Numbered from the stretch's first letter, positions 7,825 through 15,874 are shown. The stretch: 18,085 nt of DNA from Candidatus Latescibacterota bacterium (GCA_018667995.1 JABIQT010000067.1:1-18085), one strand, 5' to 3'. Notes: generated by a model not told the origin, from the sequence alone. Made by a program: numbers and translations.

Positions 7825-8466
7825 ATGAAATGGATGCTATCGGGCCTGTTACGGTCGATGACCATTCCGGTCGCTGCTGTCATTCTCGCGTACAGTTCGG
7901 ATGTTGTTGCGCAGAATGGTTCAACGGCGCCGCCTGAAAACGGCAAATGGACCGAGGAATACACCACCGGTAATAAGAAGGTCGAAGGCAATTATGCCAA
8001 CGGCACTCGCCATGGAAAATGGGCCGAGTGGCATTCCAATGGGAAGAAACACGTAGAAGGTGAATACAAGCGTGGCCATCGCGAAGGCAACTGGAAGTAC
8101 TGGGACAGAAACGGCAAGAAACAGTACACCGAATCATATAAAGCGGGAGTCCACCACGGCCTCTGGTTGGCCTGGTTTGTAAACGGCAAGAAGCAGTTCG
8201 AGAAGCCATATGCCGGTGGCGAACCACACGGAAAATGGAAAGAGTATTATCCGACCGGCGACAAGAAACTCGAAGGGAAGTATGTCAAAGGACTAAAACA
8301 GGGCACCTGGAAGTCCTGGCATGAAAGTGGCAAGACGCAGTCTGAGGGCACTTTTGTAGACAACAAACAGGATGGTCGCTGGAAGTACTGGGATTTCGAC
8401 GGTGAAAAGAAGCCTGATCAATACTACGAACACGGTCACCATGTGAACAGACTGCTCAAGAGGTAA
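7825..8466 (+). CDS. secreted YwqK-family MORN_2-type repeat protein
   Basis: A 213-residue protein with an N-terminal signal peptide: hydrophobic core at about 5-24 and likely cleavage after VVA near residue 29. The mature part is built from about seven units of roughly 23 residues, each with the pattern hGxW-x(2)-(Y/W)-x(2)-(N/T/S)G-x-K: NGKWTEEYTTG, HGKWAEWHSNG, EGNWKYWDRNG, HGLWLAWFVNG, HGKWKEYYPTG, QGTWKSWHESG, DGRWKYWDFDG. Databases often call this family 'toxin-antitoxin system YwqK family antitoxin', but no toxin gene is adjacent and export argues against an antitoxin role. The function is unknown; repeats like these may bind envelope components. The decayed relative just upstream suggests an old tandem duplication. 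Expression should be strong given its promoter. Confidence 0.87.
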   Translation: MKWMLSGLLRSMTIPVAAVILAYSSDVVAQNGSTAPPENGKWTEEYTTGNKKVEGNYANGTRHGKWAEWHSNGKKHVEGEYKRGHREGNWKYWDRNGKKQYTESYKAGVHHGLWLAWFVNGKKQFEKPYAGGEPHGKWKEYYPTGDKKLEGKYVKGLKQGTWKSWHESGKTQSEGTFVDNKQDGRWKYWDFDGEKKPDQYYEHGHHVNRLLKR

Positions 8467-8499
8467 CCGTTAGGACATTCTAAGAAAAAGGCGACCCCT

Positions 8500-8558
8500 C
8501 CGCCATATACGTTGAAACATCAGAGCGGCCAGGGTCTAATATCTCAAGCGTATGGCGG
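8500..8558. repeat. imperfect inverted repeat in the convergent intergenic region
   Basis: CCGCCATATACG (8500-8511) is the inverse of CGTATGGCGG (8549-8558) apart from a 2-base bulge, with about 37 bases between the arms. It lies between the convergent YwqK-like gene and the first sulfatase (8467-8713). There is no T-run on either side, so it may be a weak bidirectional transcription barrier or chance. Confidence 0.3.
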
Positions 8559-8628
8559 CCGTTACATGGTAGCCCGGTGCTGAAGAGGTAGTCCGTAGTT
8601 ACCGCAAGTACCGGAGACACATAGCCAT

Positions 8629-8673
8629 GTGCGGGGCGGGTCGACTCCTCAATAATACGCTCCGCCCCACTTT
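8629..8673 (+). terminator. possible GC-rich terminator hairpin between convergent genes
   Basis: GGGGCGG (8633-8639) pairs with CCGCCCC (8662-8668). The stem extends by GTG (8629-8631) with CAC (8668-8670), sharing one base across a bulge. Only TTT follows on the plus strand and no T-run follows on the minus strand. It lies 44 bases beyond the sulfatase stop and 163 beyond the YwqK-like gene stop. It is a candidate terminator, not a clean one. Confidence 0.35.
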
Positions 8674-8713
8674 GAGTTCCTGTACGACTGAAGGCTCCCC
8701 GTCTTCTTTCTTG

Positions 8714-10186
8714 TTATGGTACATAAGAAACATCTGATCCCGATGCAGGCATCGGATTGTGGGTCCCTCTCTGGCCTGACAATCCACGATTAGGAGTGGG
8801 TAAATAGTCCTGGTCGGGTAAGCCTGCAAGCATACCGTCCTTGATCCACGCCTCATCGCCACCATAAAGTTGATCCATCAGTTTTCGGCTCAACCGGCCT
8901 CGAATTTCATTGTGTTCTCGTGAGCCGGAGAGGTCGTACCGCTCTGCAGGATCATCTACAAGATCGAATAGGTGCACCCTATTTCCGACCGGGTAATAGA
9001 TCAGTTTGTATCGCCCATCATGCATCATGCGAGAGGCCTGCCCGTCTTCGCCGGTTTCGCCGTACAGATATGATCGTCCTTCTCCTGCCACCATAGAAAC
9101 GCCCTCAACCGATTCTGGAATATCTATTCCCGCAAGATCAAGCAGTGTCGGCATGATGTCCTGCCAGCCCACAAGCCTGTCATCAATACGATGATGCCCC
9201 ACTCGATCATCTCCCGCTGCACCCAGCAGGATCATCGGGACGTTCGCCGATTGCTCGTAGAATAGGCGCTTGGCCCAAAGGCCGTGCGTACCAAGCATAT
9301 CACCATGGTCAGCGGTAAAAAGGATAATGGTGTTGTCGAGAATCCCTTCCTCGCGCAGCGTGCCGATTACGATACGCAATTGGTGGTCGATATGCGTACA
9401 CAGTGCATAGAATGCTCGAATTGCCCAGGCAATCTGACTGTCGTTCATGGTGGCGAATTTCCCCTGGACCGTTCGAAGCGCATAGGGCAATTCGGTTACA
9501 TCTGCTGCCCAGTCTCCAACGTACGGAACACCAGGATCTTCATCCCGGTACAGATCCAGATAACACTGAAGTGGGGCGAGCGGTGGATGGGGATGGCAGT
9601 ATGACAGATACCAGAATCCCGGCTTCGTCGGGTCACGCCGCTTGATCGTCCGCGCCATCTGCTGTGTGGTCCAATTCGTGGGGTGCATGGCTTCAGGCAG
9701 ATGCCATGGGCGCTGCGCATATTCATTGTTGCTCATGCCGTGTGCAAAGGCTTCTCCCGCATACCCGTTGTCGGCCAGAAACAGCTCATAATCGTCAATG
9801 GCTCCGAGATGCGGACGCCCCTCCTCCAGTAGTACAACATCATCAAATCCGATACGATCCCTCTGCGGATATACATGAAGTTTTCCCACCGCATATGCTT
9901 GATATCCGGCATTGCGAAACGTCTGGGCAACGGTCGGAACCTGAGGCATCGGCTCATCTACTTTGAATACCCGGTCTCCATGACCACGCGGCGAGAGGCC
10001 CGTCATCAGCGTCCTCCTGGCCGGAATGCAAACGGGGCACTCGCTGTACGCCCTCGGAAAACGCACACCGCTCTGGGCAAGCGTGTCGAGCGTAGGCGTA
10101 TGTATTACCGGATGGCCAGCTGTCCCGAATAGGCCCGCCGGCCAATGGTCCGTGGAAATAAGCAGAACATTAGGTTTCGACAACAC
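8714..10186 (-). CDS. sulfatase, Cys-type (formylglycine-dependent)
   Basis: A 490-residue arylsulfatase-superfamily hydrolase that should cleave sulfate esters. The start gives the metal site (NVLLISTDH, Asp13). The signature CIPARRTLMTG carries Cys53 and Arg57; Cys53 would be oxidised to formylglycine. GKLHVYP (Lys102, His104) and FTADHGDMLGTHG (Asp293, His294) complete the active site. I chose GTG 10186, with AAGGAG five bases upstream; TTG 10183 is also possible. The longer frame to 10255 adds residues unlike the family. No signal peptide is present, so the enzyme seems cytoplasmic and would act on an imported substrate. It probably needs a formylglycine-generating enzyme or anSME encoded elsewhere. 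A second sulfatase lies 212 bp upstream on the same strand. That gap (10187-10398) holds no promoter or terminator I can defend. Confidence 0.93.
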   Translation of the reverse strand: MLSKPNVLLISTDHWPAGLFGTAGHPVIHTPTLDTLAQSGVRFPRAYSECPVCIPARRTLMTGLSPRGHGDRVFKVDEPMPQVPTVAQTFRNAGYQAYAVGKLHVYPQRDRIGFDDVVLLEEGRPHLGAIDDYELFLADNGYAGEAFAHGMSNNEYAQRPWHLPEAMHPTNWTTQQMARTIKRRDPTKPGFWYLSYCHPHPPLAPLQCYLDLYRDEDPGVPYVGDWAADVTELPYALRTVQGKFATMNDSQIAWAIRAFYALCTHIDHQLRIVIGTLREEGILDNTIILFTADHGDMLGTHGLWAKRLFYEQSANVPMILLGAAGDDRVGHHRIDDRLVGWQDIMPTLLDLAGIDIPESVEGVSMVAGEGRSYLYGETGEDGQASRMMHDGRYKLIYYPVGNRVHLFDLVDDPAERYDLSGSREHNEIRGRLSRKLMDQLYGGDEAWIKDGMLAGLPDQDYLPTPNRGLSGQRGTHNPMPASGSDVSYVP

Positions 10187-10398
10187 GACTGCTCCTTTTC
10201 TGATGCTATATAATCCGCCCATATCGCTTTGAGGAATGCGGTCAAGGCGTACCACAACCGCGCCTCAGCAGTTTACACTTTCAAACTTTCGAGATTCGTA
10301 TCTATTCTGACAAGGGCATCACATCCGCTAATCATATCGGGGATCCATGCAGAGAGGAGACAGGGGAGTACTGGAACTCTATCAACGAATCGGAACAG

Positions 10399-11862
10399 TT
10401 AGTATACCGCCTTCATCGTATTGAACCAGCCCTTTACGGGGTCATCCAAAGACTGCATGTGGACTTCCATCCGATCCATCAAACTCTTCTGAATATCCTT
10501 GTACGCAGCTTCCCCATGTACATTCCTAAGCTGATACGGGTCATTTTCTAAATCGTAGAGTTCACCCATATCGCACGAATTAAACGTGAGCTGATGGCTT
10601 TTGGTACGCACCATCCGCTGGTTTGCCTGCGTAAAGTGACGATTGAATATGCAGTATACATCTTCTCGGCCATTGTAGCTGTCGTCTCCCAGCATAGCAG
10701 GCAAGAATGAATTCCCGTCCAGATGCTCCGGCACTTCTAATCCTGCCATATCGAGAGAGGAACACATCAGTTCGTGCAGGTAGTAGAAATTCTCATTCAC
10801 AGTACCTTTATTCTTGCAGTCCGGGTGCGACACCACCATGGGAATCCGATAGATCTCGTCATACATGAACTCACCCTTTTCGATGAGCTTATGAGCACCA
10901 AGGCAGTCGCCGTGATCAGATGTGAATATAACCACTGTATTTTCAGCCTGCCCCGTGCGCTCGAGCGCGTCTAGTATTCGCCCTACCATATCATCTATCA
11001 GCGTACAGTGTCCGTAATATCTGGCGGCTATTTCCTGAAATCCTGCCCAGCCATAGTCCCCAAGCCCCCACATCTTCTCGATCAACTGCTGCACACCAGG
11101 TTTTCGGTCAAACGTCTCGCAGTAGCTGGGATGTTCGGGTATAGAACGAGGATCATACATAGAGAAGTACGGTTCAGGAATGACACAGGGCGTGTGCGGT
11201 CCCCAGAAGTTCGCCCACATGAAAAAGGGCTCATCACCAGCCGCCATATCCTCCATCACACGAATAGTCTCTTGCGCGACAAAATACTCAATGCACGATT
11301 CGACTGGTCCGTCGTGCAGAGCAAACATTTCCTGCCTTGATGTGGGTGGGTTCTGGCCAGAGAATCGTTTCTTGACCGTGGGTATATCAAACCCATTTTC
11401 CCGAAGGTAGACCTCGTAGTGGTTGGGGGTATTGAGTGGTCCCGCACCGAATTGGAGCCCTGGCAAAACTTTTGAGCCCGGAAAGCCATAACCAAGAAAA
11501 TCCTTCCCCAGAAACCCAAGGTCACTCGGTCCACGCTCATGATCTACATGCCACTTTCCTGAGTATCCACTGACATATCCTGCGTCATCCAGATAATTAT
11601 TGATTCCGCGAACGCCTTCATTAATAGTCAGGCTATTGGCCGTCACCCCGTGTTTATGAGGATAGAGCCCAGTATAGAACGATGCCCTGGCGGGTGAGCA
11701 AATTGCGGTCGGTGTGAAAGCATGATTGAACAGAACTCCATTGGCCGCAAGGCGGTCGATATTGGGTGTCTGGCAGATCGGGTTCAGTCCATAGGCAGCT
11801 ACCGTATCATATCGTTGTTGATCGGTCATCAACACAAGAATGTTCGGACGATTTTCGGGCAT
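10399..11862 (-). CDS. sulfatase, Cys-type (formylglycine-dependent)
   Basis: A 487-residue sulfatase with all active-site blocks: RPNILVLMTDQQRYDT (metal Asp14), the signature ICSPARASFYTG (Cys55 for formylglycine, Arg59), SGKWHVDHE (Lys103, His105), and FTSDHGDCLGAHK (Asp316, His317). The DQQ and FFMWANFWGPHTP segments resemble the large environmental group of choline-sulfatase/heparan-sulfatase-like enzymes, but substrate cannot be assigned. The ATG at 11862 is preceded by GGAGACC at short spacing. Like its neighbour it has no signal peptide. It is clearly divergent from the downstream sulfatase, so the pair is not a recent duplication and may act on different sulfate positions of one glycan. 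Transcription may start in 11863-12006, just past the terminator of the redox operon, but no clear promoter was seen. Confidence 0.94.
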   Translation of the reverse strand: MPENRPNILVLMTDQQRYDTVAAYGLNPICQTPNIDRLAANGVLFNHAFTPTAICSPARASFYTGLYPHKHGVTANSLTINEGVRGINNYLDDAGYVSGYSGKWHVDHERGPSDLGFLGKDFLGYGFPGSKVLPGLQFGAGPLNTPNHYEVYLRENGFDIPTVKKRFSGQNPPTSRQEMFALHDGPVESCIEYFVAQETIRVMEDMAAGDEPFFMWANFWGPHTPCVIPEPYFSMYDPRSIPEHPSYCETFDRKPGVQQLIEKMWGLGDYGWAGFQEIAARYYGHCTLIDDMVGRILDALERTGQAENTVVIFTSDHGDCLGAHKLIEKGEFMYDEIYRIPMVVSHPDCKNKGTVNENFYYLHELMCSSLDMAGLEVPEHLDGNSFLPAMLGDDSYNGREDVYCIFNRHFTQANQRMVRTKSHQLTFNSCDMGELYDLENDPYQLRNVHGEAAYKDIQKSLMDRMEVHMQSLDDPVKGWFNTMKAVY

Positions 11863-12006
11863 TCAGGTCTCCATATTCTTAGAGAAATCAATTTCACGGA
11901 GGGGGATGAGCGTCCACATGCCACCGTCGTAGTTACCTCGGCCTTGGGCTTACGGACGCTGTCTGTCAGTACCTGCTCAGAAACAAACTTCTGTGAGAGA
12001 ATTCTC

Positions 12007-12043
12007 AAAAAAGAAAAAGAGGGTAGCACACGGCAAGCCCTCT
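12007..12043 (-). terminator. rho-independent terminator of the dsbD-redoxin operon
   Basis: On the minus strand AGAGGG (12043-12038), a 14-base loop and CCCTCT (12023-12018) form a hairpin that G-U pairs can lengthen. It is followed at once by TTTTTCTTTTTT (12018-12007, sharing the final stem base). It sits about 55 bases after the redoxin stop codon. This is a textbook intrinsic terminator and separates the redox cluster from the sulfatases. The remainder of 11863-12097 holds nothing else certain. Confidence 0.85.
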
Positions 12044-12097
12044 CCTCTTCTATATGATATATATCTTAGTTTGTAACGCCCCACGGGCCCAGACAGG

Positions 12098-12724
12098 CTA
12101 ATATTTAATCGTACATCCGTAGGCTTTGGTAGCCGAGACGGGCACAGCCTTACCCTCGAGGACGGCGTCCAGACTCAGAGTCATATAATTGTCAGCTTCT
12201 TCTATGTCAGACTGTCTGGAAGACGCAATTGAGTCAATCGCGCCCATGTAGACAAGCGTACCGGCTGGATTCACTATGTACATGTGCGGTGTATTGGTGG
12301 CGCCGTACAGGCGCCCGACTGAACCGTCATCGTCTCGCAAATACGCCGTTACGGTTGAACCATGGTTCTTACGGCGTCTCTCAATTTCAGCGTTCTCGAA
12401 ATTTCCTTGCGAGCCCGGCCGGTTGGAGCATATGGCAAGCCAGATAACCCCCTTGTCCGTGTACTTCTTCTGTAACGCTTGCATATTGCCGCTTTCATAG
12501 TGCTTCCGGACAAAGGGACAATCATAATTGATCCATTCAAGGACCACGTGCATTCCTCGGTAGTCAGACAATTTCACAGACCGTCCATCTGTGTCGGTCA
12601 GTTCAAAATCCAGCGCGGCCTCGCCGACGCGGACCTTGCCTTTGGCCATGGGTTCGGACGTCAGACCAAAGAGAACAACAGCAGCTGTGACCACTATCAA
12701 TCCTGAAAGAGCATACCGTTTCAT
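12098..12724 (-). CDS. exported redoxin (AhpC/TSA thioredoxin-like) protein
   Basis: A 208-residue thioredoxin-fold protein with an N-terminal signal peptide or anchor (hydrophobic residues 6-22). The redoxin domain spans about 32-165: ALDFELTDTDGRSVKLSDYRG, then INYDCPFVRKHYES with single redox Cys69, and the cis-proline loop ATNTPHMYIV (Pro146). The tail ends AYGCTIKY, giving a second conserved-looking Cys204 that could form a disulfide with Cys69. This matches envelope-associated redoxins common in environmental bacteria; peroxidase or thiol-exchange activity is likely but unproven. The start ATG 12724 has a GGGGGG ribosome binding site 7 bases upstream; the frame opens earlier at 12748 but without support. 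It follows dsbD by 39 bp, so the two are probably cotranscribed, and DsbD could keep Cys69 reduced. Confidence 0.88.
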   Translation of the reverse strand: MKRYALSGLIVVTAAVVLFGLTSEPMAKGKVRVGEAALDFELTDTDGRSVKLSDYRGMHVVLEWINYDCPFVRKHYESGNMQALQKKYTDKGVIWLAICSNRPGSQGNFENAEIERRRKNHGSTVTAYLRDDDGSVGRLYGATNTPHMYIVNPAGTLVYMGAIDSIASSRQSDIEEADNYMTLSLDAVLEGKAVPVSATKAYGCTIKY

Positions 12725-12763
12725 GTATCTACCCCCCATACAACCCATTGGAGTGTCTCCAGA

Positions 12764-14938
12764 TCACCTGACGCTAGCCGTGCTGAGCGGAGTCACACTT
12801 TCAAGTGCCTCCAGTACTGCTCCCGGCGTAAGGATCTCTGATAGAATAAGCGGAGCTGCGTCTTTCGATCCCGTATAGAGCACATAGAGCGGGACACTGT
12901 TTCGGCCGAATTTCGCCAATGCGCTTGTGATTTCTGGATCACGAGAAGTCCAGTCGGCTTTCAGCATCACTACACCGAGCTCCTTGAATTTCGCCACAAC
13001 CGCGCTGTTGTGGAGAGCCACGCGCTCATTGACCTGGCAGCTCAAACACCACGCCGCCGTGAAATCCACAAATACAGGTTGGCCGGACCGTCGTAATTCA
13101 TCAACCCGTTGTGATGAAAAAGCCTCCCAATTTGGCCCCGAATCAGCCGAAGTTGTACGAGCCATGGCCCCGCCACCGGACGATGCACCGGGAGGGAGAA
13201 TTGACAGTGTGTAGCCAAGGCTTCCAGCCACGACAATGACAGCCACAGCCCTTGCCAACAGCCGAGTATTATCCGCGGCGGAAATGGTACCCCATCGGCC
13301 CAGAATCCAGGCGCCGATCCCGAGGAATACGAGCAGGCCTAACAGCATGGTCATGCCGATCACACCCGTCTGGCTGCCAATCACGAACACAAGCCAGACT
13401 ACGGTCGCCATAAGGAGGAAGCCCATGAACTGCTTGAAAGACTCCATCCAGGCACCGGGCCTCGGCACGAATTTAAGCAAAGATGGGACTGACGACAGCA
13501 ACAGGTAGGGAGCCGACATTCCAAGCCCGAGGAATCCAAAAATGAGAAGTGAGTCAACAGTTGATTGAGTTAGTGCAAATCCAAGTGCCGACCCCATGAA
13601 CGGCGCGGTGCAAGGCGTTGCAACCACCGTGGCGGTTACGCCACTCAGGAATGAACCTGTCATTCCTGACCGGTTGTCCAGCTTGGCCCCGGCGCCGATG
13701 AGAGAGGTACCCAATTCAAATACGCCAAATAGACTCAGACCGAATAGGAACAAGAACGCCGAAATAACCGTAACAAACAGCGGCGACTGAAGCTGGAAGC
13801 CCCATCCGAGTTGCTCGCCGCCAGCACGCAGCGCTATCAGAACGCCGGCTAGTGTCAGAAAAGAGAGGAGTACGCCAACAGTGAACATAGCTCCATGCTG
13901 CCAGCTCTTGTTGTCATCTTCACCTGCTTGCTGCACGAATCCCAGTATCTTGAGCGAGAGCACGGGTAGCACGCAAGGCATCAGATTAAGAATCATACCG
14001 CCAATGAAAGCAAATCCAAGGGCCAGCCAGATGGAACTGATTTCCGTATTCACCTTAGCCACGGATGCCGCTATGGGGGTCAACGCGGTCGACACCGGCA
14101 CACTCACTTCGATGGCGTGCTCCGAGCCCGGGCCTCGCCAACCATCTTCCGAAACGAGCACTCCGGTAATCCGCTCGGGGGGACTGGACATCAGCATGCT
14201 GACGTTTGCCGAGATCTGATACAGGTTCGCACTTTTGCCAAACGATTGTGGATCGAAATGGTTGATTAACGAGCCATCATAGGGAAAGAACTGCATCGAA
14301 GAAATGTCACCCGAAAACCAATCGGGAGCCGTCGCCTGGATAACAACCAAGCTATCATTGACGGAAGCCTCCAAGGTCCAATCATGTTCAACGAGTGGTA
14401 AATTCCCGCGTGCGGTTGCGAATCCCTCAGCCCATGCCGTATTGGCCTCAGGCGGGGATTCGGTAACAGGAAGAGACACTGTATAGGCGGCTGATCCGGG
14501 AATGCAGACCTCTTCGCAGACCAGCCAGTCTCCATAGGCGCTAATCTCAATTGACGTACCGGGCTTCAGGTTGGCCGGTGGGGTGATCTCCGTAAGAAGA
14601 TAAACTTCGCCTTCATAAGCGTAGTTGGCCAGGGGCGGCAGATCGATCTGCTCAGGATAGGGCCAATGAATGGGTCCGGCTTCAAACCCCTCGGGCAAGG
14701 TCCACTCTATGCTCGTCGCATAGGCGGCATCACCTGGATTTCTCCAATACACGTGCCAATGCTCGTCCATCTTCATCCGTAGCGCCATCCAGAAAGGACG
14801 GCCAGGTTGAATCGACGATTCCTCGGCTACGAGTTCGCTCTCCATGTAGTCGGTACGCACCGGCTGGGCCTGAGCTGAGGCGGCTACAAACAGGAACGCG
14901 CAGAAGGCTGCAATTATGAATCTCTGGTATCTTATCAT
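12764..14938 (-). CDS. dsbD: thiol:disulfide interchange protein DsbD (ScsB-like type)
   Basis: A 724-residue inner-membrane protein passing electrons from cytoplasmic thioredoxin to periplasmic thiol proteins. Parts in order: signal peptide about 1-24; periplasmic alpha domain with DWLVCEEVCIPG (Cys141, Cys145), the spacing typical of ScsB-like variants rather than E. coli DsbD; a membrane core from about 303 to 585 with eight or so helices, holding NLMPCVLPVLSLK (Cys322) and VATPCTAPFMG (Cys443), the transmembrane redox pair; and a C-terminal thioredoxin domain with FTAAWCLSCQ (Cys631, Cys634) and cis-proline in NSVPLYVLY. All three cysteine pairs are intact. ATG 14938 follows AAGAGACC. The redoxin gene is 39 bp downstream. 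Upstream, 180 bp separate it from the TlpA-like gene, so all three may share a transcript or dsbD may have its own start; no firm promoter was seen in 14939-15118. Confidence 0.94.
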   Translation of the reverse strand: MIRYQRFIIAAFCAFLFVAASAQAQPVRTDYMESELVAEESSIQPGRPFWMALRMKMDEHWHVYWRNPGDAAYATSIEWTLPEGFEAGPIHWPYPEQIDLPPLANYAYEGEVYLLTEITPPANLKPGTSIEISAYGDWLVCEEVCIPGSAAYTVSLPVTESPPEANTAWAEGFATARGNLPLVEHDWTLEASVNDSLVVIQATAPDWFSGDISSMQFFPYDGSLINHFDPQSFGKSANLYQISANVSMLMSSPPERITGVLVSEDGWRGPGSEHAIEVSVPVSTALTPIAASVAKVNTEISSIWLALGFAFIGGMILNLMPCVLPVLSLKILGFVQQAGEDDNKSWQHGAMFTVGVLLSFLTLAGVLIALRAGGEQLGWGFQLQSPLFVTVISAFLFLFGLSLFGVFELGTSLIGAGAKLDNRSGMTGSFLSGVTATVVATPCTAPFMGSALGFALTQSTVDSLLIFGFLGLGMSAPYLLLSSVPSLLKFVPRPGAWMESFKQFMGFLLMATVVWLVFVIGSQTGVIGMTMLLGLLVFLGIGAWILGRWGTISAADNTRLLARAVAVIVVAGSLGYTLSILPPGASSGGGAMARTTSADSGPNWEAFSSQRVDELRRSGQPVFVDFTAAWCLSCQVNERVALHNSAVVAKFKELGVVMLKADWTSRDPEITSALAKFGRNSVPLYVLYTGSKDAAPLILSEILTPGAVLEALESVTPLSTASVR

Positions 14939-15079
14939 GGTCTCTTAACCGGTTCGTTTTTAGGTTGCTGAGGTATGATTTATCTTACAATCATTACGGA
15001 TGTGGCTTCATATATAAATGCTAAAGATCTAAATGGAGAAATGTAGAGTTATGTTCCCGTTATGCACTATTCCGAACGA

Positions 15080-15114
15080 ATCGCCGCGTATAGCAACGAA
15101 ATCGATGGTAGCGG
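15080..15114. repeat. GC-rich inverted repeat after the TlpA-like gene
   Basis: CGCCGC (15080-15085) and GCGGCG (15109-15114) form a 6-bp stem with a 23-base loop, five bases beyond the TlpA-like stop codon on the minus strand. No T-run follows (the minus strand continues ATTCGTTCGG), so termination would be partial at best. It may dampen read-through into dsbD. Confidence 0.3.
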
Positions 15115-15118
15115 CGCG

Positions 15119-15823
15119 TCATCGGCCCGCGGCGATCTGTACCTTCTGCCAATCGAAATCCACCTCGCCGCTATAGAACTTCTCCGGATTCTCCAGAGCC
15201 CAGATCTGTTTTCGCACAATCCAGTTGTTTGGTACCAGAGACACACTGGAGCGCCAAAGTGTCAAGGCGGATTTCAGATCACCGGATTTGAATCGTTCCA
15301 GGCCATCACGATACAGTCGGCGTGCCTCTTCGTCTTCAAAGGCATAACCCCGCTCCGATTGAGCAGCTAAGTCCTCAAGATTCGGACTGCCGGCAAATCC
15401 TTCTGCCAACACCTTATCAGCCGGCATCCGGATATCAAATCCCCCAAACTTCATGTACCGAATTATCCCCGTTTCATCGACAAAGACGGCGTTGGGGATG
15501 GCCTGAAATCCAAAGAGATCTCCGAAGAGATTCGCGCTATCAACCACGTTGGCATAGGTCGCGTGGGCGTGCGCTACAAAGGCAGTGGCCTTCACCGACC
15601 CTTGAAAGTCAATGGCCACAGAGAGTACTTCGAATCTGCTTCCTCTATTATCAACGTAAAATTCCTGCCACTCCGGCAGTTGATCACGGCACGCTCACCA
15701 GGATGCCCACATGAAGATAATGAATCTCTTGCCGGCAAAATCCTCAAGCCCAACAGCCTGACCTTCCATGGTTGGCAATTCAAATATGGGCATCTTATCA
15801 CCAACCTGCAGTACAGCTGTCAT
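15119..15823 (-). CDS. candidate selenoprotein: TlpA-like thioredoxin-fold protein with in-frame TGA at the redox site
   Basis: Translated through one TGA, the frame gives a 234-residue TlpA/ResA-like protein. Start ATG 15823 has GGAGG five bases before it. LQVGDKMPIFELPTMEG (5-21) and FIIFMWASW (35-42) lead into TGA at 15697-15695 (codon 43), where the first redox Cys of WASWC normally lies. Then come Ala44, Cys45 and RDQLPEWQEFY in unbroken frame, the cis-Pro segment AIPNAVFVDETG, and a C-terminal region (PNNWIVRKQIWALENPEKFY). No other stop or frameshift occurs. A SECIS-like hairpin lies just after the TGA. If decoded as selenocysteine the motif is U-A-C, one residue shorter than CxxC. Otherwise this is a pseudogene giving a 42-residue stub, or a codon deletion or sequencing error. 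No signal peptide is seen. It lies upstream of dsbD on the same strand. Confidence 0.6.
15665..15697 (-). promoter_or_regulatory. bacterial SECIS-like stem-loop with UGA
   Basis: On the minus strand the UGA (15697-15695) is followed after 20 bases by loop GGAGU (15674-15670), closed by the 5-bp perfect stem CUGCC (15679-15675) and GGCAG (15669-15665). The loop starts with two guanosines and its distance from UGA lies inside the roughly 16-37 base range known for bacterial SECIS elements. A further outer pairing, AUCAA (15684-15680) with UUGAU (15654-15650), is possible across a 10-base one-sided bulge. The stem is short and overlaps coding sequence, so chance is not excluded. Confidence 0.45.
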
Positions 15824-15874
15824 GCCTGCCTCCGTACCACCCGTTCGGCCATTAGGTATCATTCGACTACGGTA

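Noticed and set aside
11722-12057. Plus-strand open frame spanning the sulfatase 5' end and the intergenic region
   Set aside because: It overlaps the sulfatase start and the operon terminator, and the product has no recognisable features.
13236-14219. Several plus-strand open frames opposite dsbD
   Set aside because: All lie antisense to an intact, well-conserved dsbD and show no domain or ribosome binding site.
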